Positions 37,775-51,509 of a DNA stretch of 64,000 bases are shown here, in pieces (positions within the stretch are counted from its first letter, which is position 1; each line of letters starts with the position of its first letter). Under the pieces are notes generated by a model that was given only the letters and a program-made list of their open reading frames with translations, was not told the origin of the DNA and did no database searches. The stretch spans positions 29,611,468 through 29,675,467 of the forward strand of contig OZ025244.1 in the NCBI GenBank assembly GCA_964019155.1, in the 5' to 3' direction. The position numbers were made by a program, and so were the translations under genes. The stretch is from Osedax fenrisi (taxonomy: Eukaryota; Annelida; Polychaeta; Sabellida; Siboglinidae).

Positions 37775-40522
37775 AACCCTGATAACTTACTAACATGTTC
37801 TCTTATTAATGCTCGTTCAGTCAGAGCTAACATTAATTTTATCAATGATTTTAATAATGAATTTAATCATGATATTGTTATACTTACGGAAACCTGGCTT
37901 AATGATGATTCATCTTCAGTGATAGCAGAGCTTAAAACTGGAGGTGGAGTTGGCATTCTATATAGTAAATCAATTAAACTTCTAAGTTATACAAAATATC
38001 CTATCTCTAGTTGTGAATGCTCTATAGTTTCATTACGTACAGCTTTAAATAAGACTATAAAGTTTATAATCATTTATCGACCCCCATCGAATAACTATAT
38101 AACTTTTCTAGATGATTTTAATGATCTTCTCACTTCGATTAAATTAAGTAATACAATTATTCTCGGTGATTTTAATTTCCAAGTTAATAAAAACAAAACT
38201 CCTTCGAAACAACTTATTTCATTATCTAAATCACACTCATTACATCAACATATAACTGCACCAACTCATACATCTGGCAATATACTTGACCTAGTTTTTA
38301 CAATAAATAGCCCTCAACTTATGATTAATATAACAAATACTAACTTTTTAATTACTGATCATTATGCCATTACATTTACAATTAATACTCCAATAGATAA
38401 ATCTCAAATCAATAGAATCAACTACAGAAACATTTCGAAGATACCAATTTCTTTATTCACTTCTTATGTATCTTCATTAATATCTAATGAGACTACAATT
38501 AAGGAATTAAATAAGTATCTAATAGATATGTTAAATAAATTTGCACCAACCAAATTAAAGATTATTAAAAGTTCTAAAAACAAATGGTTTAATAACGATA
38601 CTATTTTGGCCAAAAGGGCTATGAGAACAAACGAACGATATTTCTCAAAGTTTCCTTCTAATAGCTCTCTAACTGCTCTCATTGAATCCAAAAAATATTT
38701 CAAATATTCTATTGAATGTGCAAAGAAAAAATTCTATCTAAATGAAATACTTAATAACAGTAATAATATAAGAAAGTTATATTGTATTACAAATTCACTG
38801 TTAGGAAAAACGAAAAAGTCTATATTTCCAGATACCCCTTTAGAATTATTATGTTTTGATTTTGCTAATTTCTTCACTGAAAAATTAAAAAAACTACGAT
38901 TAACTTATAACTTTACTTATAACCCACATTTCAATGTAACTCCTCAACACTTAAACATAAGATTATCGTATTTTATTCCAACTAATCACGAACAAATTTT
39001 TGAATTAATTAACCATTCAAAATCTTCTGCTCCACACGACCCAATACCGCTACTTCTATTGAAAAAAATGTCACGTATATTAACCATTCCAATTACATTA
39101 ATCATAAATCGATCAATGTCTACAGGCATAGTACCTCCCGAACTTAAACATGCAATTATCTCACCAATATTAAAAAAAAATAAAACGAATCACAATTTAC
39201 TCAATAACTATAGACCTATATCACAATTACCTACCATAGCTAAGATTCTTGAAAAAATTGTCTCCAACCAACTAAATAATTACCTCCTTACGAATAAACT
39301 AATTGACGACTATCAAAGTGCTTACCGCGTTAACCATAGTACCGAAACTACTGTAATACACGTAATTGATAATATACTTAGATCTCTAGATGTTAATAAA
39401 CCTATTCAACTACTACTATTAGATCTATCTGCAGCGTTTGATACGCTCGACCACTCAATTCTGTATACTAGACTTACTGAAATTGGTCTGGATGATATAG
39501 CCCTCGATTGGATGATATCTTTTATCAGTAATCGATCATTCTCTGTTAAAACTGGGCAATTTTATTCAAAAAATCATACTTTAGAATCAGGTGTCCCTCA
39601 AGGTTCTGTTCTAGGACCTATTCTATTTCTGATCTACATAAAACCTTTATCACATATTATCAGGCAATTTAAACATATTAGATATCACCTGTATGCAGAT
39701 GATATATTAATATATTCTACTTTATCTAGATATAGCTCTATGAATTGCAATGATTTATCTAATTGTGCAAATGCTATATATATATGGCTTAATGATAATA
39801 AGCTATCATTGAATACCTCAAAATCTGAATTATTAAATATTCCTAGTAATTTTGATAATTTCCCAATTGTAACAATTAATGGTAAAGTCATAGAGCCTAG
39901 TATCAATATTAAATATCTAGGTGTTATTTTTGATTCAGATATCAAATTTAACACACATATTATGAGTTTATGCAAAAAAGCAAATCATCAATTATATAAT
40001 ATCCGTCATATAAGAAATTATATTAATACAAATACATGCCGTATTTTAATAAACTCACTAGTATTTTCTATCATAGATTACTGTAATTCAATATTAGTAG
40101 GTCTACCTAAATCATCTTTAATACCTATTAATAGAATTATAAGGTCCTCTGTACGACTCATTCACAGACAGCCTCGAACTGACCACACAAGCGTTTCCAT
40201 AAAAATGAGGATAGACCATATATTGTCCACATCTCAGCGTTCTAAATATAGACTTTTGTGTATCATTCACAAAACAATGCGGATTGGTCAACCAGCATAT
40301 ATTAGATCATGTCTAAATATTATTCAACCCCGCAGAACTCTGAGATCAAATCACGATACAACCCGATTAAGTGTACGCCTACCGAATCTATCTCGCTCCG
40401 GAAATCGAGCTTTCACCTACTCGGCCCCAAGTAGGTGGAATTCACTTCCTAGGAATATTCGAGGTATTCAAGATCATTCGACGTTTAAACGTAACTTAAA
40501 ATTATTATTATTAAACAGTTGA
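37772..40522 (+). CDS. LINE ORF2: APE endonuclease and reverse transcriptase, no own ATG
   Basis: The frame is open for 916 codons. Endonuclease motifs: LINARS at about 37810, ILTETW at about 37882, GGGVGILY at about 37940, IYRPPSNN at about 38072, ILGDFN at about 38160 and ITDHYA at about 38352. Reverse transcriptase: NYRPISQLP at about 39206, YQSAYRVNHSTET at about 39312, LLDLSAAFDTLDHS at about 39417, GVPQGSVLGPILF at about 39590, the catalytic YADD box at about 39691, and the C-terminal RWNSLPRNIRG. The first two motifs lie before any in-frame ATG, so the domain cannot be made complete from an internal start. Expression by readthrough of the preceding TGA is the simplest explanation; a mutated sense codon is the alternative. 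Confidence 0.78.
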   Translation, partial: LNPDNLLTCSLINARSVRANINFINDFNNEFNHDIVILTETWLNDDSSSVIAELKTGGGVGILYSKSIKLLSYTKYPISSCECSIVSLRTALNKTIKFIIIYRPPSNNYITFLDDFNDLLTSIKLSNTIILGDFNFQVNKNKTPSKQLISLSKSHSLHQHITAPTHTSGNILDLVFTINSPQLMINITNTNFLITDHYAITFTINTPIDKSQINRINYRNISKIPISLFTSYVSSLISNETTIKELNKYLIDMLNKFAPTKLKIIKSSKNKWFNNDTILAKRAMRTNERYFSKFPSNSSLTALIESKKYFKYSIECAKKKFYLNEILNNSNNIRKLYCITNSLLGKTKKSIFPDTPLELLCFDFANFFTEKLKKLRLTYNFTYNPHFNVTPQHLNIRLSYFIPTNHEQIFELINHSKSSAPHDPIPLLLLKKMSRILTIPITLIINRSMSTGIVPPELKHAIISPILKKNKTNHNLLNNYRPISQLPTIAKILEKIVSNQLNNYLLTNKLIDDYQSAYRVNHSTETTVIHVIDNILRSLDVNKPIQLLLLDLSAAFDTLDHSILYTRLTEIGLDDIALDWMISFISNRSFSVKTGQFYSKNHTLESGVPQGSVLGPILFLIYIKPLSHIIRQFKHIRYHLYADDILIYSTLSRYSSMNCNDLSNCANAIYIWLNDNKLSLNTSKSELLNIPSNFDNFPIVTINGKVIEPSINIKYLGVIFDSDIKFNTHIMSLCKKANHQLYNIRHIRNYINTNTCRILINSLVFSIIDYCNSILVGLPKSSLIPINRIIRSSVRLIHRQPRTDHTSVSIKMRIDHILSTSQRSKYRLLCIIHKTMRIGQPAYIRSCLNIIQPRRTLRSNHDTTRLSVRLPNLSRSGNRAFTYSAPSRWNSLPRNIRGIQDHSTFKRNLKLLLLNS

Positions 40523-40656
40523 GACACTTCTCCTGTTTCGCGTTTCATTTATTGTTTTCGTTTTTGTTTTATTTTTATATGTTACACTTAACAGAGCATT
40601 TCTATGCTATATAATTGAGTGTCTAAATAAATCGTTTTGAATTGAATTGAATTGAA

Positions 40657-42077
<1,421 letters not shown>

Positions 42078-42089
42078 ATAGTAATAGTA

Positions 42090-42500
42090 TACGTTATAAA
42101 CTTTATAATATTATGATAAAAGTATTACGATCAATAGTTATTTAATATTAACGATGTAAATATTTCTTGTAATGGTTATTCATATTCTTAATAAGTAATG
42201 GGTTAATAGTTCATTCAAGGTGACCTATATACAAACGTGTATTGTTATGTATATATAGGTAAGATTATATGTTTAATAATTTATATTTTTAATCATATTA
42301 ATTTATAATCATAACATGTAATGTCAAATATATACATTAATAAATTTGGGATGTGTAATTCATTGAATATTGACATATTAATATATTGAGTAGTTGTAGT
42401 ATAATACTTGTAATAAATCCATACAATATTTATTATTTAATATTTGCTAATCTTTATATTATAATTTAATCTGCAACTGATACGATGAAAATAACATTAA
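42090..42500. other. AT-rich DNA without recognisable features
   Basis: I see nothing coding or repeated. Confidence 0.5.
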
Positions 42501-42514
42501 TAATAAAAGTAACA

Positions 42515-42716
42515 CTAACACTGATATAACTAATACCACTATCTGACATCACTGATATCACTATATGACACCACTAATGTCACTATCTAATACCATTAAT
42601 GCTACTATATAATACCATTAATGCCAACATATGACACCACCAATGTCACTATCTGACACTATCCACCGCTTTTGATATGTACAAATACTTTATTTATATG
42701 TCATTTATATATATAT

Positions 42717-42769
<53 letters not shown>

Positions 42770-42860
42770 TACACCACTAATAACACCCTCCGATACTGAC
42801 ACTGACACTGTTACTACTCTCTAACATTCTCTAACACCGCTATCTGTCAGTGTCAATAAT
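42515..42860. repeat. Degenerate minisatellite (ACCACTAATGTCACTATCTG type)
   Basis: A unit of about 20-24 bp with ACAC CACTAATG and CACTATCTGA blocks repeats irregularly about eight times. It is interrupted by (TA)n at 42705-42762 and continues as CACTGACACTG-like units to about 42860. Confidence 0.7.
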
Positions 42861-43190
42861 GCCACTAACCACTACTAATTACACTATTCCCACGACACAG
42901 ACACTGGCTGTCCGATGACACTAAACCCGACCATCTGATCTGGTGCCACAAACTGAATATCTGCCTGTGTAAAATTCCCTCCTGGAACGTGAACGCACGT
43001 CTCCACAACTGTGTATCAACTTATGGACACCTTCACCCTGATAAAGGCCACCCCCCCCCCCCCATCCCGCCTTGCGGTCTACATATACTATAATGTGTAC
43101 AATCACACCTTCCCCCGTGATGGAAATCTTGGTTGAATGTCCGAAAATACTTAATGTTTGCGCGGTATACAAATGTTTTTATAATAAAGT
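42861..43190. other. GC-richer unassigned block with a C13 run
   Basis: The stretch has open frames on both strands but no convincing one. It includes a run of thirteen C at about 43052-43064. I could not identify a gene. Confidence 0.35.
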
Positions 43191-43878
43191 TATAATTAAT
43201 CAATTAATTGTATAATCTCTTATTTTAAATAATATTATAATATAAATGAACTATAATCATGGAACAATAATTATCATTAAATGTATTAATCTATTGAATA
43301 TGAATTTAAATTATATAAAATAAATAACTATTTATAAAGTTATATCTGTACCGACTGTTTTAACACTTACGTTTTACTCAATACCTTTATCAATTACTTT
43401 ACCTATTTCATTTAATTAATTAACTATTTCAACTTGTCATATTTCAGCTATTTTAGAACAGAGTAGCTATTCCTGGAAAAATATTAACCTATAAGTATAT
43501 CCTATCATCATTTCTACTTTGCTAATACTATTTTAAATGCTTTATTATTTAAGTTTCGATTGTAAGTAATACCTATACATCATTTATATACTCTTTTATA
43601 CCTATTACTTTTTATACGATATTACAAAATATATAATAATATATTATGATTAATTACATATAACCTATAGGTTTATAATACTATAGTGTTAACTATATAT
43701 AATGCTTATAAGCCTTTTCAAATAAGTCTAATTCCAACAAATATTTAGAAAAAATATTGAAACATCAGAATTATTGATACACACGCTTAGCGATAATATT
43801 TTACAAACCTCTTTTACTAAATATATATATATATATATATGTAATTATATGGTTATTAGTAATTACTATTATTATTGA
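43191..43878. other. AT-rich DNA without recognisable features
   Basis: No exon or repeat end recognised, apart from a TA run near 43820-43841. Confidence 0.5.
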
Positions 43879-43989
43879 TTGATTGATCCGATTCGAGAAC
43901 GCCCCTTTATGACCCATTATAACTTCCTTTTGCATTCGGCCTTCATCGGCTTTCATCAACCGGCCGACAACATCGTGATACTGAGAGGT
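43879..43989 (+). CDS. Possible host exon
   Basis: A GC-richer block in AT-rich surroundings reads RPFMTHYNFLLHSAFIGFHQ then PADNIVILR and runs into a donor-like GAG|GTAACA at 43989. The residue pattern looks like a real protein. The 5' border is unclear because no good acceptor precedes it in the right phase, although the weak GATTCGAG at about 43899 would do. No neighbouring exon was found. Confidence 0.35.
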
Positions 43990-44709
43990 AACATCTCATT
44001 TGTTATATTATTATTATTATGTAACCTAGTTTATATACGGTATAGGGTTTATAACGAATACAACTAATTACGAAAATCTGTATTCATAATATATATATGT
44101 GTGTGTGTGTGTGTGTTTGTGTGTGTTATATTAATACACAATTTAAATAACTGTACATTATATATAACTTAAAATGGAGTAAGTAAAGAGTGCATTATTA
44201 TTAAGAATAATAAATTTATAACATTTATGAATGCTTATAACTTATTCAAATTATTATTTTTAAGAATCAAATATATATTTGTATAATTTTAAGTATATTA
44301 TTTGAAAAAGTAACTTGTAATTTATAACAAACTATAAAAGCTTTTCATATTTATTTAAATTTTAAACATAGTTATTTAAAATAGATTTATCCATAATATA
44401 TTAAAATTGTATATTGATATAATTAAAAATAAAAAGTAATTTTTTAAAATCGGTGAAAATATATACCCAAATAATTGAATTAACATTGGATAACATAAAT
44501 ATATGTTATTTTCATGACCATATATGGTATCTATGGATACTAATAAATGTTATTGAATTTGAATTACATATTATATTATATTTATCAGAGAGATAATATT
44601 ATATTCAATATTAAATTACATTTATTTTAATTGTTGTGTTAATTTTTTTTAAATTTTATATGAAACATTCTTTTAAACATTCCATATATATACTCTAAAA
44701 GATAGTCAG

Positions 44710-45018
44710 AATTCGAGCACTAATCGTCCGAGTCGAAAATGTGAGCTGATTAATTCACCTGTGCCGTATGTATCATATATGTATGCAGATGCTGCTTTCA
44801 TTGTTGCTGCTCCGAAATACTGGAAAAGTCTTCCCGATGACTTGAAGGACCATATTATATTTTATTACTTTTAAATGTCGACTATATTCACATATGTTAT
44901 CATTATAATGTATTATTTTAAAATATATTATTATTCGTATATTTATTTATTTATTTTATTATATCAACTTGACACATATAAACGTCTATAGACGAAAATG
45001 AAAATGAAAATGATATAT
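44710..45018 (+). pseudogene. 5'-truncated LINE end (RT C-terminus, 3' UTR, tail)
   Basis: The frame 44710-44874 gives a Ser/Arg-rich start, then YADAAFIVAAPKYWKSLPDD and LKDH. This is the Ala-Phe...Ala-Pro-x-x-Trp-x-x-Leu-Pro end block of CR1-type ORF2. A short 3' UTR follows and ends in three GAAAAT units near 44993-45018. Confidence 0.6.
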
Positions 45019-45395
45019 CATTTTCATTGAGTTAATAAACCTTTTTATATTATATATATATACTATATATATACTATATATATAATGATATATATGTATA
45101 CAGTATAACCTATAACACTCGATATCCCTAGATGTACGATTAAGACCCGCTGTAGTGATAAACTACGTTTGTTAAAGATAACGATTAAAACGATTGCAAC
45201 GATCGTGGCATGACACCTTACTACACCATCGCTTATATCCCTGAAATACAATGAATATAAACAATGAAACATAACTCGTTCACACATATAAATAAATATA
45301 TATATATATGTGTATGTGTATGTGTATGTGCGTACACAAACACATATACACATGGGTATAACAGTGTGCTAACGTGGAGCTCTATATGTTGACAC

Positions 45396-45494
45396 GGTTA
45401 AGGTTAAGGTTAAGGTTAAGGTTAAGGTTAAGGTTAAGGTTAAGGTTAAGGTTAAGGTTAAGGTTAAGGTTAAGGTTAAGGTTAAGGTTAAGGT
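45396..45494 (+). repeat. (GGTTAA)n tract, about 16 units, telomere-like
   Basis: A perfect hexamer tract of 99 bp. GGTTAA differs by one base from the animal telomere hexamer GGTTAG (TTAGGG). It stands alone in the interior of the window. Confidence 0.9.
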
Positions 45495-47100
45495 AATAGC
45501 TATATCTATAGGCGGAACACTACATAGAAGAAGCAATACAAGTATTATCTAAATCTTCCTTTAGTCGACAAAGTCTTATTTCACGTCGAGGTTGAAACAG
45601 TAGGTAACATATATTTAATGCATGTAACAATGTGGAAGTGGCTTTATTAAGGAACTAATAATATTTGAAAATGGGGGAAATTCCAAAAATAAATATTTTG
45701 TTTTCAATTGTAAATAAATTAATCAGATTTACTATTTCATATTGTAAATTAACACATATTTTTTTTAGTGAGAGCTTCCCCATTCATCATATTCTAATAT
45801 GTTATATGAGTTTAAAATGTAAATATAATTAATTAAAATTCAAAGATATCTAAATGTATATATATATAGGATACTATCCGAATTCAGACCAGAATTATCT
45901 GATAACCTTAATTATTACGCTTTGTAATCATTTAATCAAAAACACAAAATAATAAGGTTGTTTATATTTATTAAATACGTACATTTTATATTTAAAAATT
46001 GAATTAAATAGTGTTCACATTACTTTTATGAGTGTAGAGTTATATATTACTATTACTATTTTGAAGTAACTTATATGTGTTACTAATTAATATGTAAAAT
46101 CTTCTAATTAACATTTTATAAAACTTTATTTAATAATAAATAAATTATAATACAAATAAACAAAATTATGTTAACTATTTAAATAGTAAACAGGCTATAG
46201 CCTATACGTATACGTAACTTCGTGGTTATTCTAATTCCGACCACGTCAAAGTTGTATTGTGCACAACTCATTCATATATACTAGTAATGTTTATTATTTA
46301 TTATTGTCTAATATTTGTAATTGTTATACTTAATTTATTATAACTAATGAATATATGATATAAACTTGATTATTTATATTAAATAATTATGTATAAATTA
46401 ATTTTATATGCATTATTATATATTAATTATTATACAATTATATTATAAAAAAGTGGTCCGAATTAGGGTAAAAATTAAGAAAAAAAATTGTTTATAAATA
46501 ACTTTTTATCTGAAAATATTTTGTATGGCAATATTATAAATGTATGTATCTTTATATGATTATTTATAAAAAACAACAAAAAAATTGTTAATCAATAATT
46601 ATTAAGAAAATAATTTAATTAGGCATAAAATCTTTCATGCTGTAAGCCTTTTAAATGTTAATGATTAATGATGACCTCAATAATGTTTATAATATAATTT
46701 GACATTATGTATATTTGTATAAATTGTTATATTTTTGAAATAACTATGATATTCTACTAGGGTTCATCTCCTTGTATATTTCTCCTATATACTATTTAAT
46801 TAGAGATTATAATGATGATGCGACAGACCGCTAAAATTAGTTAAATATTACATTGAAAATGATTATAGAAAAATAATTTATAATGAAAATATACGAAAAT
46901 ATATGAAAATTTTAACGTTGCCACAACTTAATTCTTTAATATTTTTGTTTAAAGCCTGTAAACAAACTATATTCCTGTTATACATGCGTTACGTAATAAG
47001 GCTTATCTGTTACGTCATAATAATTATATATTACGTCATCGACACGTGTTACGACATTGTTCACGAGCGGTAATAAATAAAATTTACATACACGAATAAT
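45495..47100. other. AT-rich DNA without recognisable features
   Basis: I see neither exons nor transposon ends here; short open frames are uninformative. Confidence 0.5.
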
Positions 47101-47150
47101 ATATTATATAATATGAATTTATTATGAAAGTATATGTTACCTAAAGGTAA

Positions 47151-47152
<2 letters not shown>

Positions 47153-47216
<64 letters not shown>
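47153..47216. repeat. (TA)n microsatellite
   Basis: An uninterrupted TA run of about 32 units. Confidence 0.9.
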
Positions 47217-47217
<1 letters not shown>

Positions 47218-48540
47218 TAAGATTTATAGTTTATAGTAAAATACAAGTATATACCTAGATATAAGATAACAAACTGCGGTAATGTAGTATACAATGGTAT
47301 CATGACATTTGACCTGCGATGACGTCATCACCAGATTAATATTGTTTAAAATGGTGCGTCATCGATATTTGTCATCGATAGGCTTGCGTTATGTAATCAT
47401 ATCGTCATCAATACCTGTCTAGCACGTCGTGTATCTACAGGGCGTCACCCCAATGGGACGTCGCGCATTATACGAATTCCTTATAGGGGTATCTCCATAC
47501 ACAGTATCGTATATAGCCGGGGTCTATAGAAGTATGAGCACGTGACTCCATGTGCGCATATGCGTCGTATCGAGTAATGCGTATGTATGTCGTATGCATA
47601 CGAAATACATACGTGCACAATATATCTGAAGGAGTATTGTATCATTGACAAGCAGCAATGCTTCTACGATTACTACAAATACATAAATCTAATAATAATA
47701 ATAATAGTGTCCCCGTATACATTCACACATTCTAGTATACGCGTATCATTCATATGTATAATTAGTCTATAGACGTTTACACAATACTTTAGGGTATTCA
47801 CCCTTATGCACCACCCTCACACACACGCCGTATACGTCATACGGTTATGTTGAATAGTATGTTCGCATACTATACAGTGTAAGGTAACACATAGTATGTA
47901 CTACAGAGTATGTAGCCTAACTTATTAATATGAACACGTGATATTGCTGATTATGCGTACTTCAACGCATACCTATATTACCTTATAAGGTCCTCGTGTC
48001 CGCCGTTCCCCTGCTTACACACACCTACGCTAAGAGTGATTTAATTTTATAGATCCTAAACCGGCATAGTAGATTCTATAGATATGATGCTCACGATACT
48101 ATTGTATTAAACCATATACATTTTGGTTCATTATTGGTGGTGCGCCGGAGGTTTTAAAAAACAAAATATTAAAAATAAATAAATCTCGAAATGTCGTTAT
48201 TCCTATGTAATTGTATTGTATATGTTTATAATAAATGTCCGTAAGGACATTTATTTGAATTCTGTACATTTTATTTGTATTGTATTGTAATTGGTATATA
48301 TATAATAATGAGTACTTTTTTTAAATACTATATTCTTCTAATAGATAACATTAATATATAGTAAATATTATCTATAGTATCCCTAATTACAATATTAGTT
48401 ATTAGATAATTAATTTAAACAATAAAATAAATTTTATATATATAACAATTTTCTAAAAATTAGGCCACTTTGACTATTTATTAAAATTATAAAGAGCTAT
48501 TTTTTTAAATTTACAATACTTGTACGTTAAAATATAATAT
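47217..48540. other. CpG-richer non-coding DNA
   Basis: The block has more C and G than most of the window and includes a perfect CRE TGACGTCA at about 47319 and several TCATCGATA-like repeats. No reading frame is convincing. Confidence 0.4.
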
Positions 48541-49940
48541 CTTAAGATGAGGTAGAAAAAAAAAAAAAAAAAATCTTAAAATTTGTAAAGGTACCAATCC
48601 CCAGAAAAAATGGTCATTTTTTGATGATTTTTAACAAAATTAAAGAAATACCAGGGTAGTTATTATTTTTTCGGCCAAATTATAATATATAGTGATTAAA
48701 TAATTGTTTTTTTTTGTTATATATAATATAAATTGATAAAATATAACAATTCTGTACACAATTATGAGAGGTCAAAAAAATGTCTGGAAAATCCTATAAT
48801 TTAAAAAAAAATCCTAGAAATAAAATTAATTTTGTTATGAATTTATAATATTACAAGGAACTATACACATTACACATATTCTGAAAATTTCATGATTGTA
48901 GCTTAATTATAACTGTGAAAAATATACATATTTATGTTTTTTTGGTATTTTCCTATCTATTCCCATGTTAAATGTTGTTAAATTTGACCAAGCTGGCGCA
49001 TGTACAATATTGACCCAAATTAAAAAAAAAAATTGTGTGTATTCTCTATACTCATATTTTGATGTTCCAAATGCCGTTAAGGAATCGATAAGAAATAGCA
49101 TGTTTAAAATCACTCTTAACGTACGCGATGTGCGTATTCGCGTAGGACAGTGTTTTCGTTTTCAATTTGTACTTTATTTGGGTATTTGATCTTACCAGCT
49201 TGGTATAATCATTTGATATTTTAGGTGTGGAGAGATGTCAAAAAACCAAGCATGGGACCTATCCGTCTATCCCTCATTTATGATTTATGGGCATATAATC
49301 CTATATGGGACTGACCAACCCGATACCTCTTCCCTGGTTATTTGATGATATGTTCAGCACGTTTGATCAACATCCTAAAATTGCTTTATTATTATTGTAT
49401 TAACTTTCGGTGTGTGTAAATCACAACTTATTTATATTTTCTAACTATTATTTATATATTTCTGTCATTATTATTTATTGATACCCATCGTTTTGGATCT
49501 ATTCAATAAACTATTACCTATCTATATAATAGATAGTCACGAGGTCGTCACATGTCACAATGAGTCATTCATTACATATTAACTGATATATTATAATACA
49601 CGAACACACATATATTATTCTTATCGTTTTACAAATATCTATTTTAATACGTGAATTTAATATAAGTTATAATAGTATATATTTATATATAGTGAAACAC
49701 CGATACAACGAAGTAATTAGTTAATAATTATTTTATATTATCGTGAACTTTTTGACAAGTATTTATTATTTTTTTATTTAAATTTGAAGATTGTAATATC
49801 GTATATTTATATGTATTCTATGAAAACAGTCTAGCGTGATGCCTAATCTATTTTGTATATACAAATATAGTTATCATAGTGTGTAATAACCAGCGTATAT
49901 GTAACGTTATGTAATACATCAATAAATATACCTGATGAAT
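48541..49940. other. AT-rich DNA, no gene supported
   Basis: It contains an A-run at about 48558. A frame at 48965-49189 includes a credible-looking stretch but no splice sites or family could be assigned. Confidence 0.4.
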
Positions 49941-49949
49941 TCATTTTAT

Positions 49950-49993
<44 letters not shown>

Positions 49994-50100
49994 TAACAAT
50001 TATGTAATAGTATTAGGGAACTTAAACGTGGAAAATAAATATAACTATATAAATACATTTATAATTATTTATAAAAACTAAAATAATTTAAAAAACAAAA

Positions 50101-50175
50101 ATGTATTCCGATAGCCTAATTGGTTACAACATAACTTTAATTGTGTTCGAAACTTAGTATTGCATAACAACTAAA
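50101..50175 (+). repeat. Possible third tRNA-like SINE head
   Basis: TAGCCTAATTGGTTAC (A-box-like) and GTGTTCGAAACTTAG (B-box-like) are spaced as in the SINE copies at 2.4 and 3.7 kb. The body behind it does not clearly match, so this may be an independent tRNA-derived sequence. Confidence 0.35.
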
Positions 50176-50464
50176 CAATTACGTAATGGAAGTGTAGTAG
50201 TCTATTGTCTGCAGTCGGGGGGGCTCGATCGCAATTAAATAGTATTATTATTAGAGAAGTGATTAAATCTAACGTACGACTAAGAACCACTCTCCCATTT
50301 GCGCGCGTGGGGGGTCAGAGCCGCGGCCTAATTAGCGACTAATTGATTACTTGTGACACATTGAACTTCGGCCTCGTTATCCGTCAATCGAATAGCCGTG
50401 ATTTCCTGCGACCGTCTACCAGATACAACGCGTATGTATACCTGTTTCACTGAATCGGAAGTAG

Positions 50465-50590
50465 CGTGTTTACGTGGCGGGCGTCCAGATCGCGTGCGCC
50501 TCGATTATCGCCGATCACTACACCGTACAGTGGTTCGATGGTGACGTAGAAGACATGCTAGATGTGTACTATAGTTGTAGTCTGTACTAG
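50465..50590 (+). CDS. Possible host terminal exon
   Basis: Within a GC-rich island (50200-50700) an open block behind an AG at 50463-50464 reads RVYVAGVQIACASIIADHYT then VQWFDGDVEDMLDVYYSCSL and Tyr-stop (TAG 50588-50590). The residue pattern, with aromatic and acidic positions, looks like a folded domain. A second frame is also partly open, no upstream exon is known, and I do not recognise the family. Confidence 0.35.
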   Translation, partial: RVYVAGVQIACASIIADHYTVQWFDGDVEDMLDVYYSCSLY

Positions 50591-51127
50591 ACACGTGACC
50601 GGATCATGATCGATATGTTATATCGCCTATGTTGGATTACACTCTGCGTGGTGCCGGCTTCGATAGCGCTTCCGACTTCCGGCCTCAACTCCAGTAAAAC
50701 ATGTTGGTTGAGAATTCGTTAGATAAACGCGCGTATCGAAATATAGATTATAATAAACGATACTGATATCGCGAATATTGATTCTAGATTTCAATGTATA
50801 AATTACAATTAACAAGATGATCAGGGAATAAGTTAAATAAAAGAGTATATCGAAGAATTTTCTAAGGATACACTTAATCTTTGCTATTATTAATACTTGA
50901 CTATTTAGCAGGAATATTAATCGTGTCTAAATATATACTATAATATAGTGACTATAGTATGTATTATATAGTAAGTATAACTTAATTTATTTAAGAATTT
51001 ATATTTATTAATCAAAAATAGTATATATATATATATATACAGATACATAGTTAAGATTATAGCAGTATATATAATTCCAAATTACAGCGTTAATAATCAT
51101 ATATATTATATATATGATATATGATAT

Positions 51128-51128
51128 A

Positions 51129-51171
<43 letters not shown>
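51128..51171. repeat. (TA)n microsatellite with GATATAT variants
   Basis: A TA run preceded by several TGATATA units. Confidence 0.9.
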
Positions 51172-51175
<4 letters not shown>

Positions 51176-51509
51176 TAACCTATTAACGCTATACCATGGA
51201 ACTATAGTACCACATCGAGAACCTACACACATTGCACACAAACCATACGTGTGTCCCAGAAGTGTGTTACTAATACTGATGTCTATAGTAAATATTATTC
51301 TAATGAAATATATAACACGAACAGCGCCACCTACATACGTTGATATTTCGGACAATTATGTTGTATATAATTTCAATTCGTATTAAACTAAAGTATTTTA
51401 AATGTAAAACTATATTTGACACTATTAATATGCTATAGGTTTGTAAGTGTTCATTTATAATATATAACAAAGCAAATAGATATGTTATTGTACTGGTTTA
51501 CATAAATGC

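Larger units (their letters stand above)
36188..40656 (+). mobile_element. Structurally intact PHD-finger LINE (CR1/L2-like)
   Basis: It lies exactly between two (TAG)n arrays of the same strand and has a 5' UTR (36188-36745, with TA and ATAT microsatellites), ORF1 (36746-37771), ORF2 in the same frame directly behind the ORF1 stop (37772-40522), a short 3' UTR, and a tail of TTGAA pentamers (about 40637-40656). No frameshift or premature stop is present in either ORF apart from the TGA between them, so this copy may be active or recently active. Confidence 0.8.

Noticed and set aside
37768..37782. Stop-reinitiation at the overlapping ATGA between ORF1 and ORF2
   Set aside because: The overlapping ATG opens only four codons before TGA and is in another frame from ORF2; the second LINE has no ATG there at all.
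42921..43172. Minus-strand 83-residue frame with a Gly run
   Set aside because: The Gly run is the C13 tract; no splice sites, family or codon pattern support it.
45063..45353. Minus-strand hydrophobic 96-residue frame
   Set aside because: Half of it is TA/GT repeat translation; the rest is A/T-driven Ile/Val/Leu with no support.
48965..49189. + strand 74-residue frame
   Set aside because: The frame is crossed by a poly-A tract, lacks splice sites in phase, and the opposite strand is equally open.
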